A stretch of DNA of 38,773 bases from Acidimicrobiia bacterium (lineage in GTDB: Bacteria; Actinomycetota; Acidimicrobiia; Spongiisociales; UBA5794), in the NCBI GenBank assembly GCA_036396535.1, contig DASWKR010000054.1:1-38773 (forward strand), in the 5' to 3' direction. The translations under genes were made by a program, and so were the position numbers. Shown here in pieces: positions 15,985-24,145 of this stretch; the stretch's first letter is position 1, and the number at the start of each line of letters is the position of its first letter. The notes under the pieces are model-generated. The model searched no databases, was not told the DNA's origin, and saw only the letters and a program-made list of their open reading frames with translations.

Positions 15985-17231
15985 CGCACGAACTCGTCGA
16001 GCTCGTCCGGCTCGAACGGCCCGACGGCGCCGAGGACGTGCGGGCCGGCGTAGACCTCCCGCGACAGCTCGAGGATCTCGTCTGCGGTGACCGCATCGAT
16101 CCGGGCGACAACCTCTTCGACGGAGAGGTTCTCGATGCCGGTGAGCTCGTTGCGGCCGAGCCGCGTCATGCGGCTGTTCGAATCCTCCAGCGAAAGCGCC
16201 AGGCTGCCCTGCACGTTGCCCTTGGCGCGCTCCAGCTCGTCGTCGCTCACCCCGTCCGCCATCAGCTTGTCGAGCTCACCTCGCACGAGCTTCATCACCT
16301 CTGCGGTCTGGCGGGGCGTCGTGCCGACGTAGATGGCGGCGGCGCCGGTCTCGGCGAACGGCATGCGGAAGCTGTGGACGGCATACGCCAGGCCGCGCTG
16401 CTCGCGGATCTCGCGAAAGAGCCGGGAGGACATGCCGCCGCCGAGGATGTGGTCGACGAGGTTGTGCGCCCAGCGCCGATCGTCGCCTCGGGAGAGCGCC
16501 GCGGTCCCGAGCACGAGGTGGGCCTGTTCGGTGTCCTTGTTCCGCAGCCCCACCTTCGCCTCGACGCGCGGTTCGACCTCGTGCCGGTCGAGAGCCGGGC
16601 CCCGCCACTCGCCGAGGCGCTCACCGATCTGCTCGACGATGTCGTCGTGGTCGATCCTGCCCGCCACGGCCACCACGGACGACCTCGGCGAATAGCGGCG
16701 CGCCCAGTAGCCCGAGATGGTGTCCCGGCTCATTCCCGTGATCGACTCCTTCGTGCCGAGAATCGGAGGAGCGAGCGGATGCCCATCCCACAGCGCCGTC
16801 ACGAACATCTCGTGGGCGACGTCGGTCGGGTCGTCCTCGTTCATGTTGATCTCCTCGAGGACGACGTGCCTCTCCGAGTCGATCTCTTCTTGCCGGAACG
16901 CCGGACGCAGCACCATCTCGGAGAGGATGTCGACGGCGAGTGGGAGGTCGGCGTCTCGCAGCTTCGCCCAATAGCAGGTGTACTCCTTCGAGGTGAAGGC
17001 GTTGTGCCTGGCCCCGACGGCATCGAACGCCTCTGAGATCTGGTGCGCCGACATCGTCTCGGAGCCCTTGAAGAGGAGGTGCTCCAGGAAATGACTCGTC
17101 CCCGCCTCGATCGGCTCCTCGTCGCGGCTGCCGGTGTCGACCCAGATGCCGATCGTCACCGAGTGGAGGGAGGGCATGTCCTGGGAGATGACGCGCAGCC
17201 CGTTCGGCAGCGTCGTGAGGTCGTAGTGCAT
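15981..17231 (-). CDS. M16 family zinc metallopeptidase (processing-peptidase type)
   Basis: A 416-residue M16B-type protease. The inverted zinc motif HFLEH (47-51) is intact and the third ligand E127 falls at the expected +76 (VLEEINMNED). The second half carries the non-catalytic partner domain with GGGMSSRLFREIREQRGLAYAVHS, the typical R/Y signature. Such proteins sit beside dapB in many actinobacteria (often after pnp); the cellular substrate is not established. TATCAT lies 8 nt before the ATG with no Shine-Dalgarno sequence, so translation is probably leaderless. It heads the operon with dapB. Confidence 0.92.
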   Translation of the reverse strand: MHYDLTTLPNGLRVISQDMPSLHSVTIGIWVDTGSRDEEPIEAGTSHFLEHLLFKGSETMSAHQISEAFDAVGARHNAFTSKEYTCYWAKLRDADLPLAVDILSEMVLRPAFRQEEIDSERHVVLEEINMNEDDPTDVAHEMFVTALWDGHPLAPPILGTKESITGMSRDTISGYWARRYSPRSSVVAVAGRIDHDDIVEQIGERLGEWRGPALDRHEVEPRVEAKVGLRNKDTEQAHLVLGTAALSRGDDRRWAHNLVDHILGGGMSSRLFREIREQRGLAYAVHSFRMPFAETGAAAIYVGTTPRQTAEVMKLVRGELDKLMADGVSDDELERAKGNVQGSLALSLEDSNSRMTRLGRNELTGIENLSVEEVVARIDAVTADEILELSREVYAGPHVLGAVGPFEPDELDEFVR

Positions 17232-17239
17232 GGTGGGAG

Positions 17240-17245
17240 ATGATA
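17240..17245 (-). promoter_or_regulatory. -10 element of the M16-dapB operon (leaderless)
   Basis: TATCAT on the minus strand, 8 nt before the M16 protease ATG. Confidence 0.5.
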
Positions 17246-17282
17246 GGTGGCGCCGACTGTGAGGCTCGCAGCGGCCGCCCGC

Positions 17283-17711
17283 TCACTCGTCGGTCTCGGG
17301 AGGCCGCCGGGAGCGTTTCAGGTCGCCACGCCGTCGCTTTCGCTCGATCCTCCTCCGCTTCGCCGCCCGGCTCGGCTCAGTCCGCATCCTCGGCGCGGCA
17401 GGCGGGCGGATGGCGTCGAAGAGCAAGCCGGCCAATCGGCGTCGCGCCGCCTGGCGATTGCGCCATTGCGAGCGCGACTCGTCGGCCGAGACCCAGACGA
17501 CCCCGTCGACGAGGCGGTCCCCGAGGCTCTCGACGACCCTGGCACGCTCGGTCTCGGTGAGTGCCGCCGAGCCCGCCACGTCGTAACCGAGCTCGGCCCT
17601 CGTGTTCGACCGGTTGGCGTGCTGCCCACCGGGACCACCCGTCGGACCGAAGCGCCACATGAGCTCGTCGGCGGCGATCGTGATGCCGGGCGCCACACGG
17701 AGGTCGTCCAC
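17283..17711 (-). CDS. arfB: ArfB-like peptidyl-tRNA hydrolase (GGQ ribosome rescue factor)
   Basis: A 142-residue release-factor-like protein that hydrolyses peptidyl-tRNA on stalled ribosomes. FGPTGGPGGQHANRSNTR holds the catalytic GGQ at residues 28-30. The C-terminus is strongly basic (RAAKRRRIERKRRRGDLKR), as expected for the tail that enters the empty mRNA channel. There is no codon-recognition domain, which separates it from RF1/RF2. GTG start at 17711: TACGCT lies 6 nt before it, again the leaderless pattern. Divergent from the VWA gene. Confidence 0.92.
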   Translation of the reverse strand: MDDLRVAPGITIAADELMWRFGPTGGPGGQHANRSNTRAELGYDVAGSAALTETERARVVESLGDRLVDGVVWVSADESRSQWRNRQAARRRLAGLLFDAIRPPAAPRMRTEPSRAAKRRRIERKRRRGDLKRSRRPPETDE

Positions 17712-17717
17712 GACGCC

Positions 17718-17723
17718 AGCGTA
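17718..17723 (-). promoter_or_regulatory. -10 element of arfB (leaderless)
   Basis: TACGCT on the minus strand, 6 nt before the arfB GTG. Confidence 0.5.
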
Positions 17724-17777
17724 TCGGCCGGTAGACCGGCTGGATCGCCTCGACCTGTATGAGACAATGAACGGTTC

Positions 17778-19979
17778 ATGCGTACCGAGAGTCAGTCAGT
17801 GCTGCGCGAGGTGCTCCCTCCCGAGGAGCGGGTCATCGAGGCCGTCGTCGCCCGCTACCAGCGTGTCGCCCCGGCGGTGACGCGCTTCGCGCGGTCGCTG
17901 GCGGGCAACCCGGACCTCAACGTGCGCCTCGGCTCGCAGGCTTCTGCGACGGGCGACGACATCGTGATCGACCCGGGCGTCTTCCAGGCGGCCTATGCCA
18001 GGTCGGCACCGGTGACGCCGACGGAGGTGGCGCTGACGTCCGCCCTCCACGAGGTCGTGCACCTCATGGCGACCGACTTCGACGAGAAGCGGCCGATACC
18101 GAAGAGCTGGCTCCCGGAAGACAGGCCGCGCCTCGACGCAGAGGTCCGTCCCATCGAGGCTCCCCATCTCCTGTTCGCGGACGACGACGAATCCGACATC
18201 GAGCCTCCCGACGAAATCGCGGATGACGTCGACCACGACCAGCCGGTCAGCCTGCTGGCGGCGCTCGATGAGGCCGGGGGGCCTCCCGCCATCGCCGTGT
18301 TCCTCGGCCTGGAGGATGCCCGCCAGGAGTTGAAGTTCTTCTCGCTGTACCCGGGAGCCCGGTCCGTGCTCTCCGACCTCTACCGGGCCGCCGTCCCAGA
18401 TGCGATGCGCCAGGCGAGGCCGCTCGGCCAGTTCGCCCTGGGAGCGTTCCTGCTCGTCGGCGGTTACTTCGAACGCGGCGAGCTCGAACGCCGGCTGGCC
18501 CCGCACGTGACCGCAGCCATCGGTGAGGCGGCCGACCTCTTCGACGACGTCGCCGAGGCGGAGGACCCCTGGGAGGTCGGCACCCTGAGCCTCGACCTCC
18601 TGGCGATCGCCAAACGGCACGGGCTCGTGACCGAGGTCGGCGCCTCGGACAACAGGACGACGCAGCGCGCCAAGCTCGAGTCGGACGAAGCGGCGATCTC
18701 GGAGAGCATGGACGCCGTGCGGATCGTCACCCCTCCCCTGCGCGACATGGACTCGTACGACCAGACGAGGCAGGCGGCGATGGCGGTCTCCGCCGAGCAC
18801 GGCCACAAGGGCGAGGTCGACCAGGCGGGCGACCCCGCAACCGACCAGCTGGTGCGGGTGTCGCAGGCTCCCACCGTGTACCTCCCGACGGGTCAGCGCG
18901 GCAAGCTCGTCGTCTCCGGCTTCCCCGACCGGTTCCGCACGTTCGGGACCGATGGGAGGGCGCTGCTCATCGACGCCGCTCGGCAATGGGAGGTCGCCCA
19001 GCGGAGGGTCTCGGGCCAGTTGTACCCGCTGTTCCTCGCCAACCAGCGCCGCGGCCTCCGGTCGGGCTTCGACGCCGGCGACCTGTCGCCTCACGCCGCA
19101 CTGCTGCTCGGTGCCGGGCTCTACGAGCGCATGTTCGAGCGGCGTGACCTGCCGACGAGGCGGAGTTATGGCGTGAGCCTCCTCGTCGATGGTTCGGCGA
19201 GCATGCTGCAGCCTCGGGCGATCGGCGGCGGCCGGCGGACGCCGTGGGCTCTGGCGGCCGCCACGCTCGGGGCGTGGACGCTGGCGCAGCTGTGCAGCGA
19301 GCTGCAGATCGACTTCGAGGTAGCCCTCTTCAACCGCTCGTTCCCGGCGACGGGAGACGACACGGAGACCTCGTTCGTCGAGCGACGCGCCAAGGCGACC
19401 GGAGGCCTGAGGCGCACCCAGGGCGGGGCCGCCGAGCGGCTCACGAGGACCGTCAACCACTACCTCGTCAAGCCGTTCGACATGAGGTGGCGGTCGGCGG
19501 AGGACGTGATGGCCGGCCTGTTCTGGACGGCCGCCAAGCCGCAGGAGGCATCGAGGCAGGTGCGCGTCTCCCCGATCGACGCCCCTCCCATCTCCATGTT
19601 CGACAAGGCGGCCAACGTCGACGAGTTCAACGTGGCGTACGCCGGCAAACGGCTGGCCGCCCGCCAGGCGGCCACCAGGATCCTCGTCGTGCTGGCAGAC
19701 GGGATGACCCGCGGCTCCGTCCAGGCACTCGCCGCCTCCGTCGAAGCGGTCGAGGCCGGCGGTGCGGTGGTGCTCGGCATCGGGATCGGCGACGAGACCG
19801 TGCAGGCCGCCTACGCCAGGAACCAGGTCGTCGAGCGGCCGGACGAGCTGGCCCGGGCCATGGTCGACGGCGTTCGCTCGACCCTCTACAAGACGATCGC
19901 GGTGATGGGAGGGAACACCTGGTGGGCCCACTCCTCCGAGCGAGTCCTCAACGACCAACCAAGGAGTATGCATGCCTGA
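17778..19979 (+). CDS. Zincin-VWA protein (CobT/DUF2201-like architecture)
   Basis: A 733-residue cytoplasmic protein of uncertain function. Near the N-terminus is an HExxH zinc-protease motif (ALHEVVHLM, H91-H95), with a possible third ligand in GLEDARQELKFF at about 177-188. The C-terminal third is a von Willebrand factor A domain: MIDAS DGSAS (471-475) after VSLLV, and VVLADGMTRG supplying the later MIDAS aspartate. The middle is helical with an acidic segment (FADDDESDIEPPDEIADD). The pairing with an AAA+ gene resembles CobT-CobS and other MoxR-VWA chaperone or chelatase systems; DUF2201 proteins also combine a metallopeptidase-like region with VWA but are much shorter. GACAAT 9 nt before the ATG is a weak -10. 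Its stop overlaps the AAA+ start by 8 nt. Confidence 0.8.
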   Translation: MRTESQSVLREVLPPEERVIEAVVARYQRVAPAVTRFARSLAGNPDLNVRLGSQASATGDDIVIDPGVFQAAYARSAPVTPTEVALTSALHEVVHLMATDFDEKRPIPKSWLPEDRPRLDAEVRPIEAPHLLFADDDESDIEPPDEIADDVDHDQPVSLLAALDEAGGPPAIAVFLGLEDARQELKFFSLYPGARSVLSDLYRAAVPDAMRQARPLGQFALGAFLLVGGYFERGELERRLAPHVTAAIGEAADLFDDVAEAEDPWEVGTLSLDLLAIAKRHGLVTEVGASDNRTTQRAKLESDEAAISESMDAVRIVTPPLRDMDSYDQTRQAAMAVSAEHGHKGEVDQAGDPATDQLVRVSQAPTVYLPTGQRGKLVVSGFPDRFRTFGTDGRALLIDAARQWEVAQRRVSGQLYPLFLANQRRGLRSGFDAGDLSPHAALLLGAGLYERMFERRDLPTRRSYGVSLLVDGSASMLQPRAIGGGRRTPWALAAATLGAWTLAQLCSELQIDFEVALFNRSFPATGDDTETSFVERRAKATGGLRRTQGGAAERLTRTVNHYLVKPFDMRWRSAEDVMAGLFWTAAKPQEASRQVRVSPIDAPPISMFDKAANVDEFNVAYAGKRLAARQAATRILVVLADGMTRGSVQALAASVEAVEAGGAVVLGIGIGDETVQAAYARNQVVERPDELARAMVDGVRSTLYKTIAVMGGNTWWAHSSERVLNDQPRSMHA

Positions 19980-20961
19980 GACGGTGAAGTTCGAAGATCC
20001 GACCGGGGAAGGCAGGACGATCGAGCTCGAGGCCACCGAGCTGGCGGACGCCCTTCCCGATCGCGCCCTCCGGATCGAGCACATCCCGGAGCCCGATCCG
20101 TACTACGTCGACCTCGGCATGCTGTATCGACTGGCCCAGCTCGAGGAGGTTCGGCGGAGCCATTTCGACGATACGCCGCTCCACCTGGCGCTGCGCGGCC
20201 ACATGGGAACCGGCAAGGACCACGACCTCGAGCAGTTCGCCGCCCTGCTGAAGATGCCCCACTACCGCATACCGTTGACCGGCGAGGTCCGGGACATCAC
20301 GCTCATCGGCTCGGTGAAGCTCTACGGAGACGGCAAGGGTGGCACCGAGTCGCGCTGGGAGGACGGAGACATCACCAGGGCGTTGCGCGGCCCCGCCCTC
20401 ATCAACCTCTCCGAGCTCAACGCGGCTGGGGCGGAGACCCTCTTCGCGCTCCACGGCCTCCTCGACCGCCACCAGGCACTCGAGCTGCCGACGGGCGAGA
20501 TGATCAAGCTGCGGCCGGAGGTCCGGATCTTCGGGACGCTCAACCCGACCGACTTGCGCGACTACGCCGGCACCCAGACGCTCAACAAGGCCTTCGCCGA
20601 CCGGTGGGTCATCTGGGAGAAGGGCTTCCCGACGGAGGAGCAACTGCTGGTCATGCTCCAGCGGCGTCACCCGGAGCTGTTGAACCAGTACGCCGAGCTG
20701 ATCTCCCGGCTGGCCGGCGAGGTGAACGCCTCGTTCACCTCGGCGGACGCCAGGACCAGAGTCGAGACACCGATGAGCCTGCGAACGGTATTGGACCGGG
20801 TACCGGCGGGCTTACGCATGTTCGGGGAGGCAGGGGACCCGCTGCGACGTGCCTGGGAGGAGTTCGTTCTCCCCCACGTCGACGCCTTCGACCGCGACCA
20901 CTACGAGACCGTATGGGCGGCAGTCGTCAGGACCGGGCCCAAAGCGAAACCGTTCGGGTGA
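19972..20961 (+). CDS. MoxR/CobS-like AAA+ ATPase with altered Walker motifs
   Basis: A 329-residue AAA+ protein, the partner of the upstream VWA gene. The P-loop reads GHMGTGKD (76-83), with Asp where Thr/Ser normally binds Mg. The Walker B strand reads ALINLSELN (142-150): the first acidic residue is replaced by Ser while the Glu remains. Sensor-1 Asn (FGTLNPTD) and an arginine-finger region (NKAFADRW) are present, so the fold is intact although Mg-ATP chemistry may be weak or different. AAGGAG 5 nt before the ATG gives a clear start inside the VWA gene's last codons. Translationally coupled at both ends (8-nt overlap upstream, GTGA with the acetyltransferase downstream). Confidence 0.85.
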   Translation: MPETVKFEDPTGEGRTIELEATELADALPDRALRIEHIPEPDPYYVDLGMLYRLAQLEEVRRSHFDDTPLHLALRGHMGTGKDHDLEQFAALLKMPHYRIPLTGEVRDITLIGSVKLYGDGKGGTESRWEDGDITRALRGPALINLSELNAAGAETLFALHGLLDRHQALELPTGEMIKLRPEVRIFGTLNPTDLRDYAGTQTLNKAFADRWVIWEKGFPTEEQLLVMLQRRHPELLNQYAELISRLAGEVNASFTSADARTRVETPMSLRTVLDRVPAGLRMFGEAGDPLRRAWEEFVLPHVDAFDRDHYETVWAAVVRTGPKAKPFG

Positions 20962-21479
20962 CGGTCACGATCCGCCCCGAGCGGCAGGGCGATGAGCCGG
21001 CGATCCGGCACGTCCACGCCGAGGCCTTCCGCAGTCGGGAAGCGCCTGCGGATGAACCCCCCGAGGTCGGTCTCGTCGACGGGTTGCGCCGCTCGGCTGC
21101 CTGGATCCCGGAGCTCTCCATGGTCGCCGTCGTCGATGACGCCGTCGTCGGACACGTGGTGACGACCCGCGCCCACGTCGAGGGCGATCCGGCCCTGGTG
21201 CTCGGGCCGATCGGCGTGCTCCCGAGCCATCAAGGCGCCGGTGTCGGGTCGGCCCTCATGGAAGCGACGATCGAAGTGGCCGACCACATCGGCGAGCCGC
21301 TCATCGTGCTGCTCGGATCGACGGACTACTACCCCCGGTTCGGTTTCGTACCGGCAGCGGCCATCGGCATCATCGCCCCGCACCCCGAGTGGGGCGACAA
21401 CCTCCAGGCGCTCCCGCTGCACGCCTACCACCCGTTCGCCGGCCCGGTGCGCTTCCCGCCGCCATTCGACGAGCTGTGA
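20958..21479 (+). CDS. GNAT acetyltransferase, YhbS-like
   Basis: A 173-residue N-acetyltransferase. The acetyl-CoA motif A is LGPIGVLPSHQGAGVGSALM, followed by LIVLLGSTDYYPRFGFVPA, the hallmark of the YhbS-type (COG3153) branch. Start GTG overlaps the AAA+ stop as GTGA, making it the third gene of the VWA/AAA+ operon; the longer upstream reading frame is antiframe of the AAA+ gene. Target molecule unknown; its position suggests modification of a component or client of the VWA/AAA+ pair, but this could be simple cotranscription. Confidence 0.85.
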   Translation: MTVTIRPERQGDEPAIRHVHAEAFRSREAPADEPPEVGLVDGLRRSAAWIPELSMVAVVDDAVVGHVVTTRAHVEGDPALVLGPIGVLPSHQGAGVGSALMEATIEVADHIGEPLIVLLGSTDYYPRFGFVPAAAIGIIAPHPEWGDNLQALPLHAYHPFAGPVRFPPPFDEL

Positions 21480-21515
21480 GCGTCTCGGGGTGCCCGAACT
21501 GCGGGCGCCGTCACC

Positions 21516-21521
21516 TACCAT
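21516..21521 (+). promoter_or_regulatory. -10 element of yajQ (leaderless)
   Basis: TACCAT, 7 nt before the yajQ ATG, with no Shine-Dalgarno sequence. Confidence 0.5.
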
Positions 21522-21528
21522 CCGGGGC

Positions 21529-22014
21529 ATGCCGTCATTCGACGTCGTCTCAGAGGTCGACATGCAGGAAGTACGCAACGCCGTCGACCAGGCGGCTCGC
21601 GAGATCGTGCAGCGTTACGACTTCAAGGGCACGGGCACCAGCGTCGAGCTGAAGGACGGCGAGATCGTCCTCGAGTCGTCCGCCGAGGGTCGCCTCGACG
21701 CGGCCGTCGACGTCCTCAAGGAGAAGCTCGTCAGACGCAAGGTGTCGCTCAAGTCACTCGCCGGCGGCGACGTGAAGCCTGCGGCGAGAGGTCGGGTGCG
21801 CACCGAGTTCACCCTCAACGAGGGCATCGCCCAGGACGCCGCCAAGGAGTTGTCGAAAGCCATCAGGGACAGCAAGCTCAAGGTCCAGGTGCAGATCCAG
21901 GGCGACCAGCTGCGGGTCCAGGGCAAGAAGCGGGACGACCTGCAGGAGGTCATCGCGCTGCTCAAGGGGCTCGACTACCGCCTCCCGCTCCAGTACACGA
22001 ACTACCGGGATTGA
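21529..22014 (+). CDS. yajQ: YajQ family nucleotide-binding protein
   Basis: A 161-residue YajQ/UPF0234 protein. The N-terminal signature MPSFDVVSEVDMQEVRNAVD, RYDFKGTGTSVEL and the C-terminal LQEVIALLKGLDYRLPLQYTN are near-consensus. Family members bind nucleotides or tRNA, and in Xanthomonas a homologue is a cyclic-di-GMP-responsive regulator; which role applies here is unknown. TACCAT 7 nt upstream supports the ATG at 21529. It is monocistronic and ends directly at the second copy of the bipartite hairpin. Confidence 0.95.
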   Translation: MPSFDVVSEVDMQEVRNAVDQAAREIVQRYDFKGTGTSVELKDGEIVLESSAEGRLDAAVDVLKEKLVRRKVSLKSLAGGDVKPAARGRVRTEFTLNEGIAQDAAKELSKAIRDSKLKVQVQIQGDQLRVQGKKRDDLQEVIALLKGLDYRLPLQYTNYRD

Positions 22015-22066
22015 CCGTTCCGGCGTCCCGCTGTCGCATGGATGCGACGCCGGGACGCAAGAACGG
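22015..22066. repeat. Bipartite hairpin element, copy 2 (between yajQ and GNAT gene)
   Basis: Outer arms CCGTTC-N2-GCGTCC (22015-22028) and GGACGC-N2-GAACGG (22053-22066), inner arms GTCGCA (22033-22038) and TGCGAC (22043-22048), TGGA apex, 4-nt internal loops. It begins at the base after the yajQ stop and ends 2 nt before the convergent GNAT stop. Core arms are identical to the copy at 15152-15203. Confidence 0.75.
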
Positions 22067-22068
22067 AA

Positions 22069-22980
22069 TCAGTCCCTCGCCTTGTGCCAGTCGAGGATCC
22101 TCCACGTGGGCATGAATCCGAGGCTGCGGTAGAGGGCGCTCGAGCCGGGGTTGGCCTCCTCGTACATCACGGTCGCCGTATCGAGCCGGGCGTCCTTCAT
22201 CTCGTGCATGCCTGCCGCCAGCAGCGCCCTGCCGACCCCGATGCGGCGATGATCGGGATGGGTCGCCAGCGGCTCGAAGAGGCCGAGCCCCGTCGCCCTG
22301 TCGAACCACAGCACACAGAACCCGGCGAAGGAGCCGTCCGGCGCGACGACGAGCAGCTCCCGCGTCGGGTCGTAGCCGGACGAGAGCATCACCTTGCGAT
22401 ACATCTCCGCGGTCCATTCCGAGCCGAACCCGGCCGAATGGAGCTCGGCGATCTCGCCCGCCTCGACGATGCCGCCGGCAGGGCGGATCGAGTATCCGGG
22501 CTCGAGCTCGATCGGCGGAAGGGGATCGAGCGACGCCCGGGTGAGGACGTATCCGTCGGTGCCCTGGGCCCATCCGAGGTCGCGTACCGCCGCCACCCGT
22601 GCCGCGTCGCCCTCGAAGACGTCGATCACCAGCTCGTCCTTGCCGGTCCCGTGGCGCTCGATGGCGGCCCAGGCCTCCGCCTCCGCCTCGCCGAGCAGCT
22701 CGCGCTCCCACGCCGGCTCGCGCCTGCCGGGTGCGATCTGCAGCTCGAACGAGGCGAGACGCGGGTACACCATCACCCAGGCGGCGATCTCGCCTCGTCC
22801 CTCGTAGATGAACAGGACCTCCTCAGGGTCGAACCAGCGCTGCCCGTTGTACAGACGATGGGCGATGTCGCCCGGATGGAGATAGCCGGCGTGGCCGACC
22901 GCCGAGATCGCCGCAGAGTTGAACGCCTGGAGCCGGTAGAGGTCGTCGGGACCTGCGAAGGGCCTCCGGTCCGGCCTCAT
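22069..22980 (-). CDS. Tandem-domain GNAT acetyltransferase
   Basis: A 303-residue protein with two GNAT domains. The C-terminal domain is the better preserved: LATHPDHRRIGVGRALLAAG is a full acetyl-CoA binding motif and ALYRSLGFMPTWRILDW the typical end. The N-terminal half (LYRLQAFNSAAISAVGHAGY, FIYEGRGEIAAWVMVYPR) lacks that motif and may be structural. The layout recalls mycothiol synthase (MshD), but specificity cannot be claimed. ATG at 22980 overlaps the HAD gene stop (ATGA), so the longer upstream frame is rejected. Third gene of the VOC/HAD/GNAT set. Confidence 0.82.
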   Translation of the reverse strand: MRPDRRPFAGPDDLYRLQAFNSAAISAVGHAGYLHPGDIAHRLYNGQRWFDPEEVLFIYEGRGEIAAWVMVYPRLASFELQIAPGRREPAWERELLGEAEAEAWAAIERHGTGKDELVIDVFEGDAARVAAVRDLGWAQGTDGYVLTRASLDPLPPIELEPGYSIRPAGGIVEAGEIAELHSAGFGSEWTAEMYRKVMLSSGYDPTRELLVVAPDGSFAGFCVLWFDRATGLGLFEPLATHPDHRRIGVGRALLAAGMHEMKDARLDTATVMYEEANPGSSALYRSLGFMPTWRILDWHKARD

Positions 22981-23615
22981 GCCAGCGCCACCTCGACGGC
23001 CAGGACCAGCGAGTCGGCGACCGGAAAGCCGCTCGCCTCGAGCTGGGCGCGGTGGTGAGAGCCACCGTCGTACATCACGCACGACACGCCAACCTCACGG
23101 GCGGCGACGGCATCGTCGAGGCTGTCACCGATGACCACGACCCGTCGGGGGGCGAGCCCGAGGCTCTCGATGTGGCCGGCGAGGTGCTCGGCCTTCGTTG
23201 CCCCTGCATCGTGCGTGTTGCCGTCGATGCGGACGAAGTAGCCGGACAGACCGTGGCGGGTCACGGCCGGGATCAGCTCCTCGTGCCACCACATCGAGAG
23301 GAGTGACTGCGTCGCTCCCGCCTCCCGGACCGCCGACATGGCGATGACGGCATCGGCGGTGAGCGAGACGGCGTGCAACGCCTCCCGGTACGTTCCGTGG
23401 AAGAACACGTCGATCTCGCGCCACTCGTCATCGGACACGGGCCGGCCGAGGAGGACGTCGTAGAACCGGCGAACGGGACGCTGGTAGTGGTCCCGATAAC
23501 CGTCGGCGTCTATCGGTCCTGCCCCGTACCTGGAGATCGACGCGTTCACCGAATCGACGACCACCGCTAGGTCGTCGATGAGGGTCCCGTTCCAGTCCCA
23601 CACGACGTGGCGCAC
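22977..23615 (-). CDS. HAD-superfamily phosphatase (phosphoglycolate phosphatase-like)
   Basis: A 212-residue HAD hydrolase. Motif I is WDWNGTLIDD (catalytic aspartates D7 and N9 where Asp is usual), motif II lies in AGATQSLLS, motif III near GATKAEHL, and motif IV is VVVIGDSLDDAVAA. The DWNGTLIDD variant, with Asn at the +2 acid/base position, is recurrent in a branch of HAD proteins. The cap sits between motifs I and II (C1 type). Start is GTG with TAGTTT 7 nt upstream. Coupled to the GNAT gene by ATGA. Substrate unknown. Confidence 0.85.
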   Translation of the reverse strand: MRHVVWDWNGTLIDDLAVVVDSVNASISRYGAGPIDADGYRDHYQRPVRRFYDVLLGRPVSDDEWREIDVFFHGTYREALHAVSLTADAVIAMSAVREAGATQSLLSMWWHEELIPAVTRHGLSGYFVRIDGNTHDAGATKAEHLAGHIESLGLAPRRVVVIGDSLDDAVAAREVGVSCVMYDGGSHHRAQLEASGFPVADSLVLAVEVALA

Positions 23616-23622
23616 CGCGCCG

Positions 23623-23628
23623 AAACTA
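23623..23628 (-). promoter_or_regulatory. -10 element of the HAD-GNAT unit (leaderless)
   Basis: TAGTTT on the minus strand, 7 nt before the HAD GTG start and only 17 nt after the VOC stop, so HAD-GNAT can be transcribed apart from the VOC gene. Confidence 0.45.
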
Positions 23629-23645
23629 GTGGCGTCCGGTCGGGC

Positions 23646-24050
23646 TCAATGCATCCACGGGGCATAGCTCAGGCCGATGAGCAACCCGTCCGGAGACTGC
23701 ACCCGTGCCACGGTCTGACCCCACGGCTCCTCCCGGGCGCCATGCAGCAGGGTGTGCCCCGCCGCCTCCATCTCGACCGCCCCCTCGGCGACCGCCTCCG
23801 GAGAGGCGAGCTCGAACTCGATCGTCCCCTGGGGCTGTGGCCGATCCGACGGCCACTCCTCCCTTCCGAAGCAGGCGACCGCTGCCCCCTCCAGGGTCCA
23901 AACACCGAAGTGCCGGATGCCCTCGAGGTCGTCGGTCTGTGGGTAGTCGTCCCCCTGGAGCGGGAGGCCGAGGTCCGCCACGTACAGCCGTCTGGCGGCC
24001 CCGAGGTCCTCGACGATCGGTGCGAAGCCTGCGACGAATCGAACGTCCAA
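23646..24050 (-). CDS. VOC (glyoxalase/bleomycin resistance) family protein
   Basis: A 134-residue single VOC-domain protein with two beta-alpha-beta-beta-beta halves: FVAGFAPIVEDLGAARRLYV... and GTIEFELASPEAVAEGAVEM... ending in ARVQSPDGLLIGLSYAPW. Members are metal-dependent lyases, dioxygenases or drug-binding proteins; the ligands cannot be fixed here. Start TTG at 24050 has AAAGGAG 4 nt upstream; a TTG at 24077 would add 9 residues. A TACGTT hexamer about 25 nt upstream may be the -10. Divergent from the LOG-type gene. Confidence 0.78.
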   Translation of the reverse strand: MDVRFVAGFAPIVEDLGAARRLYVADLGLPLQGDDYPQTDDLEGIRHFGVWTLEGAAVACFGREEWPSDRPQPQGTIEFELASPEAVAEGAVEMEAAGHTLLHGAREEPWGQTVARVQSPDGLLIGLSYAPWMH

Positions 24051-24131
24051 TGCGCTCCTTTCCTCGACACCCGCCAACGTATCAGCACGATGCGACAGGT
24101 TCGGTGTGGGATGGGCGGGGCCGGGACGGTC

Positions 24132-24137
24132 TACCGT
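24132..24137 (+). promoter_or_regulatory. -10 element of the LOG-family gene (leaderless)
   Basis: TACCGT, 8 nt before the ATG at 24146, no Shine-Dalgarno sequence. Confidence 0.5.
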
Positions 24138-24145
24138 TGGAAGCC

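Noticed and set aside
16038-17036. Plus-strand ORF opposite the M16 protease
   Set aside because: Antisense shadow; the minus strand carries the complete M16 zinc motif and family signatures.
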